Below, in pieces: positions 57,352 through 64,000 of a stretch of DNA of 64,000 nt (position 1 is its first letter; every line of letters starts with the position of its first letter). The notes under the pieces were generated by a model, which saw only the letters and a list, made by a program, of their open reading frames with translations, made no database searches and was not told the DNA's origin. Position numbers and translations under genes: made by a program. The DNA is taken from contig CM067366.1 of assembly GCA_034401795.1 (NCBI GenBank), positions 79,803,647 to 79,867,646 of the forward strand, in the 5' to 3' direction. This DNA is from Chaetoderma sp. LZ-2023a. Its lineage: Eukaryota; Mollusca; Caudofoveata; Chaetodermatida; Chaetodermatidae.

Positions 57352-57357
57352 CAAGAC

Positions 57358-57540
57358 GTTAACTCTTCAGCCCTATAATGGCCAAATTTGGTTGTGACAA
57401 TCAAAGTATTTGCTTATCGAAATATCCATTTTCAGGCCAAGAGATGTCTATTTTTGAAAATTTACCAGTTCTCGAGCCAGTCATTCCAGAGGCAATTTAA
57501 AAAAAAAAATAGACATCTCGATCTGAAAATTGACGTTCCT
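57358..57540. repeat. Snapback MITE copy in probable PPAT 3' UTR
   Basis: GTTAACTCTTCAGCCCTATAA, CAGGCCAAGAGATGTCTATT and the partner AATAGACATCTCGATCTG form arms around CTCGAGCCAGTCATTCC. It starts 7 bp after the PPAT stop. Confidence 0.65.
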
Positions 57541-57559
57541 CACTCCGGACCATTTCATT

Positions 57560-57850
57560 ATGATGTAACAAATATTCTGTTTAATATACTGAAACTAATT
57601 TGACTGGACAACTTAGTCATATTATTTTTTCTAAATATTCGAGTTCACTTTTATGGGTGTTTTAAAACCGAAATACGGGTATTTCCGGGATGAATCATTA
57701 GACATATTAAGCATTGCATGCCAGAAATGACATTCTTTCCGATGTAAGGAATATTATGTTGAATATCTGGACTAATTTGAGTTGGAGCTGTTCTTGCCTA
57801 TAGCGCCAACAGGTTCCAGTTGAATTAATTTCAAATTACTCAAAACCTTC
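57560..57850. repeat. Decayed foldback MITE piece
   Basis: It contains AATATACTGAAACTAATTTG and later AGTTGAATTAATTTCAAATT arms, related to the CTGTTGAATATTTTG family. The following 57851-58143 contains a GGTGGTTCC/GGAACCACC inverted pair near 57958-57996. Confidence 0.5.
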
Positions 57851-58143
57851 CCAGTATAGTTGTCTTGAAACTAAGATACTGCCAATTCAAGAGTTATTGG
57901 ACTAAGTATTGAATAACTAAGAAACCATGTGATATGTAGGGCCAAAAGATTGCATTAAGGAACCACCAATCAGTTGGCCCTACAATGCAGGTGGTTCCAT
58001 AAGGCAGGTGATCAAAAGACCACTTGTCTTAATGAACTACCTTACTTTTCCTTCAAAAGCTATTTTTCTATAACAAGTCACTTGCATTAAATGACCACCT
58101 ATCTATTGTGACTAAAAGCTTGTTGTTCTATAAGGTGGTCACT

Positions 58144-58372
58144 TAACCATTTAACTCTCATATCAGCCAAAAACGGCTTCTGCAATGGTCTTGAGAAATG
58201 TCTATTTGCAGACCAAGAGAAGGCAATTTTTGAAAATTTACCACTGGGATGACTGGCTCAGTAACTGAGCCAGTCATTCCAGTAGTAAATTTTCAAAAAC
58301 ACTTCCCTTGGTCTGCAAATGGACATTTTCTATGATAAAATTCAAATTTCCTTGAAAAGATTTAAGGGTTAA
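58144..58372. repeat. Snapback MITE copy 8
   Basis: It starts CCATTTAACTCTCATATCAG. Arms CCACTGGGATGACTGGCTC / GAGCCAGTCATTCCAGTAG fold around AGTAACT, and the end reads AAGGGTTAAAA. It is nearly full length. Confidence 0.75.
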
Positions 58373-58789
58373 AACGGGTTTTAATGTATCTAATTTCATA
58401 CATTTAATCTGTGTACAGATATTTTATATTTCATTGGATGATATGGTTACCAGTAAAGGTGTCTAGGTTATGCCTTCATAAATTATCGTTACCTCATCAA
58501 TGACTGTCTCAATTCAGTTCTGTCAAACCAATGAGAATTTTTTAATAAAATGTTTTGTGATTTTATCATTTATATTGTTATACCCTCAGCTATAGTGGAG
58601 GTATATGGTAATGTCCTCATCTGTTTATTTGCCCATGCATGCCTCCATTCGTCCGTCCATTTGTGATTCCGTCAAAGATGTGGCTTTAACACTTTCAGAT
58701 GCAGTTGTTGATATGGATGAATCTTTGGCCATAGTTGTCACCTTACAAGTAGGTCGATCTGACCTACTTTTTATACTACACCACATAGC

Positions 58790-59100
58790 AAAGGAGAATG
58801 GACCTTTCCAATTCCCCCCCCCCCCCTCCCATCTTTAGCTAAGTTCCGCCCACATCACACTCGTGTTGGGATCAATCGATCCCTGAACTCTGACTATCAA
58901 TTTCCAGAAAACTATACAGGTAAGCTGCATCAGCATGTTTATTGAATAGCAAAAAACATACAAGTCATACAACATGTCAGACTATTAAGCGTTTAAGACG
59001 AGCTATAACGAGTCATTTATGACATCATGATTATGACATCATCCTACACATCACTTAGTTGATTATGACATCATATGGTCAATGGATAAACTTGGAATAA
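58790..59100. repeat. Foldback MITE (CTGTTGAATATTTTGAAA family), copy 3
   Basis: It starts AATGGACCTTTCCAATTCC with an 11-C run, then CTAAGTTCCGCCCACATCAC, and ends with GACATCATATGGTC. Orientation is opposite to copy 2. 59101-59424 shows nothing further. Confidence 0.65.
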
Positions 59101-59424
59101 TGTCAAGATTTCTTACTATAGTTGCCAAGCTTTGGGGATAGGGGCACATGGGTTGTAGCAAATGCTTATGTGAAACTTTTGTTGTAAGTGACTGGCGATT
59201 TTGATTGCTTATAACCGAAATTGTTTCCAAATCATTTGTGTGCTCTTTATTGAGACTGACATGTTATTCTGTGATTGGAATAAATTATGTGGAATGCTAG
59301 ATACTTGTGATCAAAATCTCAGCTGGCTGTCAAAACTGCTTGGAATCTTTCCATGTGTGGCGATTAGGGTTAGCAATTTTTTTATCATTCAACCAATTAT
59401 GTCATGATCGGTTAGAGTTAGAAT

Positions 59425-59815
59425 AAACCTTTCCATTTTTAGCTTTGCCCCGCCCATCTCTAGCTAAGTTCCACCCACACCTCGCTCGTGTTGGGATAGA
59501 ATGATCTCTACTCCCTGACTATCAATTTCCAGAAAACTGTACAGGTACGCTGTTGAATATTTTGAAACTAATTTGACTGGGCATTGTTGCTGCCTATGGT
59601 AGCAACAGCGCCCAGTCAAATTAGTTTCAAAATATTCAACAGCATGTTTATTAAATAGTAGAGACATGCAATTTATACGTGCCAAACTATTAAGAGTTAG
59701 ACGGGCCACATAGAATCATTTATGACGTGATGATTATGACATCATCCTACACGCCGCTTAGCTGATTATGACGTCATATGATGTCATTACTCTGGAAAGG
59801 TCTTATCAAACATTT
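59425..59815. repeat. Foldback MITE (CTGTTGAATATTTTGAAA family), copy 4
   Basis: It starts AATAAACCTTTCCATTTTTA and ends ACTCTGGAAAGGTC. The central hairpin GCTGTTGAATATTTTGAAAC / GTTTCAAAATATTCAACAGC (59550-59645) is perfect over more than 30 bp. Confidence 0.75.
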
Positions 59816-61004
59816 ATCGCGTGCGTATAATGACAATTGATCGGTAGCAATTAGATCTTAGTCAGTTGCGTGTGTGCTGGTTAATGACCATCGCTAGAAA
59901 TTTAATTTAGTTTCTTGCACCAAGTCTGGTTTTGACCAGTATGCATGATTACTGTATTCTGCGGCTATAGTAGTAGAAACATCCTACAGCTGCAATCAGT
60001 CATTCGCTTTTGCCCACTGCGTCTTGTCCTCAGCCGAAATCCGTAGCTTCCTCGGGTCCATTCTTGACTTGAGTGTACCGGGTCCTGCTTTCTTGAGGTC
60101 ACCTCGTAGCACGCTTAGCAGATTTATGCAATGACGTCATCTCCTGACCAATTTTAATGTATATATAATTCAATGGCGAGGTCTTACTGGTAACAATGTT
60201 GACGCGGTTTTGCATCCAGTAGGAAGTGTTTTATTTAAATTGTTAGCCTTCAAACTGTAGGTTAGCATGCACATGTATCCACAAACATTTGAATTCTGCT
60301 CATGCAAATGATGGTTTTCATTTATACTCTACTTGAACTATGTTAACCCTCTAGCACTCATATCAGCCAAAAACAAGGTTTAAAGATACTAATCTTTTCC
60401 TTGTTCAGTGAACATGCCTTTGACCTACTTTTCATGGTTCACTGAGCATTACAGAGAATTTTTGTCCGGGCCATAGTTTATAGTGTCCATGCGGAGTATG
60501 CCTTCGGGGACCAATCAGTTTACAGATATGCGTTGTTTTATTATGGCCGCTGCGTCGCTGGGAAATTATATAACTTATGATGATAACTAGTCTCATGACA
60601 TTACACTGTGAATATGTATGTGTCTGTCACAATAACTACTGTCTGACTGGAGGGAGATTGCATTTGGAGTTCCTATGAACGCTCTCGATTCTGGGTCAAA
60701 GTAAACGAAAATGACATAGAGGCGATACTGATAACTTGAGACAACCTTGATCAGCATCATTCTACATTGTTTTATACTGTTGCACACAGGAAAGGTGTGG
60801 TTTTATGGAAACAAATTTGTAGATATAACGCACTATCAAAAGGGCTGGAAATAAGATTACGGCAGATGTGTCTAAAAGACATGACCTGCAGAAAAATAGC
60901 ATCATGTATTTTTTACATTGGATCTCACGCCCATCCCCACCAACCCCGCCTTGATACACATTGCTCAATTATACATTCAAATACTCAATCAATCTTCAAG
61001 TCTT
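59816..61004. other. No gene recognised
   Basis: It contains a single snapback-like left end near 60344 (AACCCTCTAGCACTCATATC) and otherwise unassigned intergenic DNA. Short open frames are not supported. Confidence 0.5.
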
Positions 61005-61440
61005 CACTGAATGGACCTTTCCAGTTTATCCATACATCGTAGAACATCATAATCAACTAAATGATGTCATAATCAATTACAGCATGAATGACTCGATTTA
61101 GTCTGTCTTAAACGTCTAATAGTCTGACATGTACGAATTGTATGTCTACTATTTAATAAACATTCTTTTGAATATTTTGAAACTAATTTGACTGGCCGCT
61201 ATTGCTGCCAAGTTCAAGTTCACTTTATTCACTCAGGCCTTACAAAGGCATATGAGGTATAGGCAGCAACAGCAATGGCATCAACAGCACCCAGTCAAAT
61301 TAGTTTTAAAATATTCAACAATTTACCTGTATAGTTTTCTGGAAATTGATAGTCAGGGAACGATCGATCCCAACACAGGCAAAGTGTGGGTGGAGCTTAG
61401 CTAAAGATGGGCGGAGCATAGCTAAAACTGGAAAAGGAAC
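61005..61440. repeat. Foldback MITE (CTGTTGAATATTTTGAAA family), copy 5
   Basis: It starts AATGGACCTTTCCAGTTTAT and ends GCTAAAACTGGAAAAGG. Its hairpin loop is enlarged by a foreign piece with CTTTATTCACTCAGGCC at about 61203-61260. 61441-62000 shows no recognised feature. Confidence 0.7.
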
Positions 61441-62004
61441 ATTGACTGGAATTTTAGTTGCAACCGCGGATCTGTCAATTTTTTACATGTCTGAGAAGGC
61501 TGCCTGTGTCACAACTATAGCTCGTCAGCCTTATTGTAAGAGACAAGGAGACAGTAATATCAGTGATACGTTTTCAAGAATACATTTTTCACTGCCTATA
61601 TTTTGTTGTTGTGTCCACTGTGTTTATGTATAAGAGATGTATTAACTCAGAAATTCACTGAATTATCAACGGATATATATTATTGTATACATTTGAATAA
61701 ATTCTATATTTTAAGTATAATAATGTTTCAGTGGTAGTTTTTTAACCTGCCTACCGTTTCTCTCTTCATCCAGAAAAGGATATTGTTACGCAAGATGCCT
61801 CTTATCACGAGTCATTATAGAGTTTAATAGTTTGCATCCAGATGCTGGACCGTTAACACTTTCCAGTGAACATTCAGAAATGTGCTTTCAAAGAAGCTAA
61901 GCAGGAAGCCTAAATATTTGGAAAATAACTTGACAAATTTCTTGCTGCCTTTTCTGGTTCTTAGTGAGCTTATGCCATGCTGTTACAGCAACTTTAAGTT
62001 TTAA

Positions 62005-62210
62005 CCCTTTAACACTCAAATCAGACAAAAACGGCTTCTGCAGTGGTCTTCAGAACTGTCTAATTGCAGACCAAAAGAAGACGACTGGCTCAATAACCAA
62101 GCCAGTCATTCCGGTGGTAAATTTTCAAAAATTGTCTTCTCTTCGTCTGCAAATTAACATTTTCTATGAGAAAATAGAAATTTTCTTGAATAAATTCGAG
62201 GGTTAAAGGG
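62005..62210. repeat. Snapback MITE copy 9, complete, TTAA target duplication
   Basis: TTAA (62001-62004) precedes CCCTTTAACACTCAAATCAG, and GTTAAAGGG precedes TTAA (62211-62214). The arms fold at GACTGGCTCAATAACCAAGC. It is the second copy with both TTAA duplications intact. Confidence 0.8.
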
Positions 62211-62334
62211 TTAATAGTTAAGCTGGTTGAAACTTGGCACTGCACTGTTCTTGAGAAATGTCCGTTTGCAGATGAATACTAGTTTTGAAATCTCACCACT
62301 TGAATAACTGGCTCATTAATCGAGCCAGTTATTA

Positions 62335-62679
62335 GCTCACCTGGCCTGAAAGGTCAAGTGAGCTTATGCCATCCCCAGCGACCGTCAACTTCAGTTATAT
62401 TTCGGTGGTCATCTTGGATTTTGGTAGTAAATGAGGAGTAGGCTTTTATATTATTTCCAGACATTTTTTGAAAATTCAAGATGGCCACCAGAAAAATTGG
62501 CCAATCAAAATTCTGTATACAAGTTCTGAAGCCTACCTCCTTAGGGTCCTTCCTTCCAAATTAGGTTGAAATCCTCTAAGCGGTTAATAAGTAGCATTTT
62601 AAAGCAAAAGTTGACGGACAGACAGATGACGGACGCTTGCCATGGCATAAGCTCACTTGGCCATCCTGGCCAGGTGAGC
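62335..62679. repeat. AGCTCACC-family MITE, complete, inserted in a snapback MITE
   Basis: GCTCACCTGGCCTGAAAGGT and ACTTGGCCATCCTGGCCAGG with GTGAGC form ~38-bp inverted repeats (GAGCTTATGCCAT / ATGGCATAAGCTC inside). It is flanked by TA on both sides and splits a snapback hairpin (GAGCCAGTTAT, then AATAACC). Confidence 0.75.
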
Positions 62680-62689
62680 TAATAACCGC

Positions 62690-63340
62690 CTGAACGAGTT
62701 TGAACAAACTCGGCTGGAAGGACCATAATGTGGTATGCTTTAGAGCTTGTATACAGAATTTTGATTGGTCTTGGGAGATTTCAACCAGACTGGTTGGAAT
62801 GAGCCTATGGCGGTAGGCTTCAGAACTTGTATACAGAATTTTGATTGGTCAATTTTTCCGGCAGCCACCTTGGATTTTCTGAACATTTTGGAAAATCAGC
62901 TAAACGGCTACTCTTAATTAACCGCTTGGTCGATTTCAACCAAACTCAACTGGAAGAACCCTAGGCCGGTACGCTTCAGAACTTGGATACAGAATTTTGA
63001 CAGCTTGATTTTGATGGTGACCATCTTGGATTTCGGAAAAATGGGAATTCATATAAGATGCTGCTACTCATTAATCGCTTGGGAAATTTCAAACAAATTT
63101 GGCTGGAAGGATCCTATTGTGGTAGCCTTTAGAAATTCTATTCAGAATTTTGATAGGTCAATGTTTTGGCAGCGATCTCTGATTTTCTGAGTTTTCCGGA
63201 ACCATTTAAAAACTGTACTCCTTCAATCAATAGCCTGATTTCAACAAAACTTAAGTGGAACGATCATATGATGGTAGGCTTTAACATATTAAACGAGAAT
63301 CTTGATTGGTCAATTTTTTTGTGGGCATCTTGGATTTTCC
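62690..63340. repeat. Degenerate tandem units of ~125 bp
   Basis: About four units contain ATACAGAATTTTGATTGGTC, CATCTTGGATTTTC-like and GGAAGGACC-like blocks. They resemble the inside of the AGCTCACC family. 63341-63884 has nothing clear. Confidence 0.65.
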
Positions 63341-63884
63341 AAAAATCATCCATCATGTCTATTTAAATGCAAATGGTTTAAATGCCAATGGGCCCAGTAG
63401 TTTCAGAGATATCCATTGATCCAGTTTTATCTGATCCGGATACGCTTTTTTATCCAGATCATGGCCAAAGTCTGGAATGCCTCTCATGGTAAGATCCTTT
63501 GTTGTGTGGATAAAATAATTCTACTGCTTTAAAGCTATCGTAAGGCGATAAGACCACCAAATCAGGTTATGCTAAATGCTCATAGTTCTGTCGCTAAGAG
63601 TCGATATGCAATCTTTTAACGAGTTGTGACGTCAAAATTCCCTTTATATACTGGAGTAGGCGATTAACAAATCTTAGTTTAGCCGTGCTCGTCGAGTCGA
63701 TAGTTCGCAGCATGCTACGCTAAGTATTCACAGAACAAGTTGACTGACAATTATTTTTGCTTATAGCATGTGTGGTGGGAGCTTATGTCCAAAAGTACCC
63801 CCCCCCCCCACCAAGTTATAAGTCAATAGCTCTAAATATGACCATATGTAATGAATGTGCCACCTAGTGATATCTTTTCCAATT

Positions 63885-64000
63885 CACCTTTCCAGAGTAC
63901 CCACCCATCATATGACATCATAATCAACTACGTGGTGTGTAGAATGACGTCATGAATGATGTCGATAAGTATGTCACTAACGCATAATTGAAGACGGTCT
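63885..64000. repeat. Foldback MITE (CTGTTGAATATTTTGAAA family), copy 6, cut by window end
   Basis: AATTCACCTTTCCAGAGTAC, CCACCCATCATATGACATC and AATTGAAGACGGTCT match the start of copy 2 at 46728. Confidence 0.7.

Noticed and set aside
58605..58838. Short frame after TATACCCTCAGCTATAGTGG
   Set aside because: The start resembles the end of a dispersed repeat, and the frame has no homology and ends in a C run.

Overview
The window is eukaryotic, most likely from a mollusc (perhaps a bivalve). The evidence is spliced genes with GT-AG introns, AT-rich intronic DNA, and dispersed repeats of a kind I associate with mollusc genomes (tandem blocks around AAGGTCAAGGTCA, GGCCATCTTGGATTTTGG and AGCTCACCTGGCC). 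The species assignment is inference. No rRNA, tRNA, CRISPR or prokaryotic signal was seen.

One host gene crosses almost the whole window on the + strand: the 3' two thirds of PPAT (glutamine PRPP amidotransferase, first step of purine synthesis). Eight exons (5660-5772, 6955-7094, 13298-13402, 36500-36628, 43888-44015, 46006-46227, 55828-55948, 57206-57351) join in frame into 367 codons plus a stop and include all four Fe-S cysteines and the PRPP loop. The N-terminal catalytic cysteine lies upstream of the window. Its introns are filled with transposons.

Layout: 1-5328, right part of a decayed DIRS retrotransposon (A1) carrying a mini-DIRS (B2). 5660-7094, PPAT exons 1-2. 8020-12975, DIRS A2, where RT and RNase H are deleted and gag is fused in frame to the tyrosine recombinase. 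13298-13402, exon 3. 14475-31141, an hAT-like element with an 8-bp target duplication that now contains a 149-bp tandem array holding DIRS B1 (15251-22660) and another repeat holding full-length DIRS A3 (23399-30453). 31379-33035, intact Tc1-like transposon. 33.2-37.8 kb, MITEs and exon 4. 37872-43808, DIRS C1, ending 79 bp before exon 5. 44-48 kb, exons 5-6 and a LINE scrap. 48-52 kb, an antisense LINE in a duplicated microsatellite-rich block. 52392-54045, second Tc1-like copy with a nonsense codon. 55.8-57.4 kb, exons 7-8. 57.4-64 kb, MITEs and tandem repeats.

The DIRS elements (families A, B and C) show the textbook architecture: inverted terminal repeats, an internal complementary region near the right end that joins copies of both outer edges, overlapping gag, RT-RNase H and tyrosine recombinase frames, and no target-site duplication. 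The most unusual observations are a GGTAAGTAT motif (a perfect U1-type splice donor core) near the right terminus of all three families, an NRF1-like palindrome in the terminal repeats of A and B, an apparent gag leader intron in family A, the gag-recombinase fusion in A2, the flipped interior of B2, and an uninterrupted copy of the A3 insertion site in the same window.
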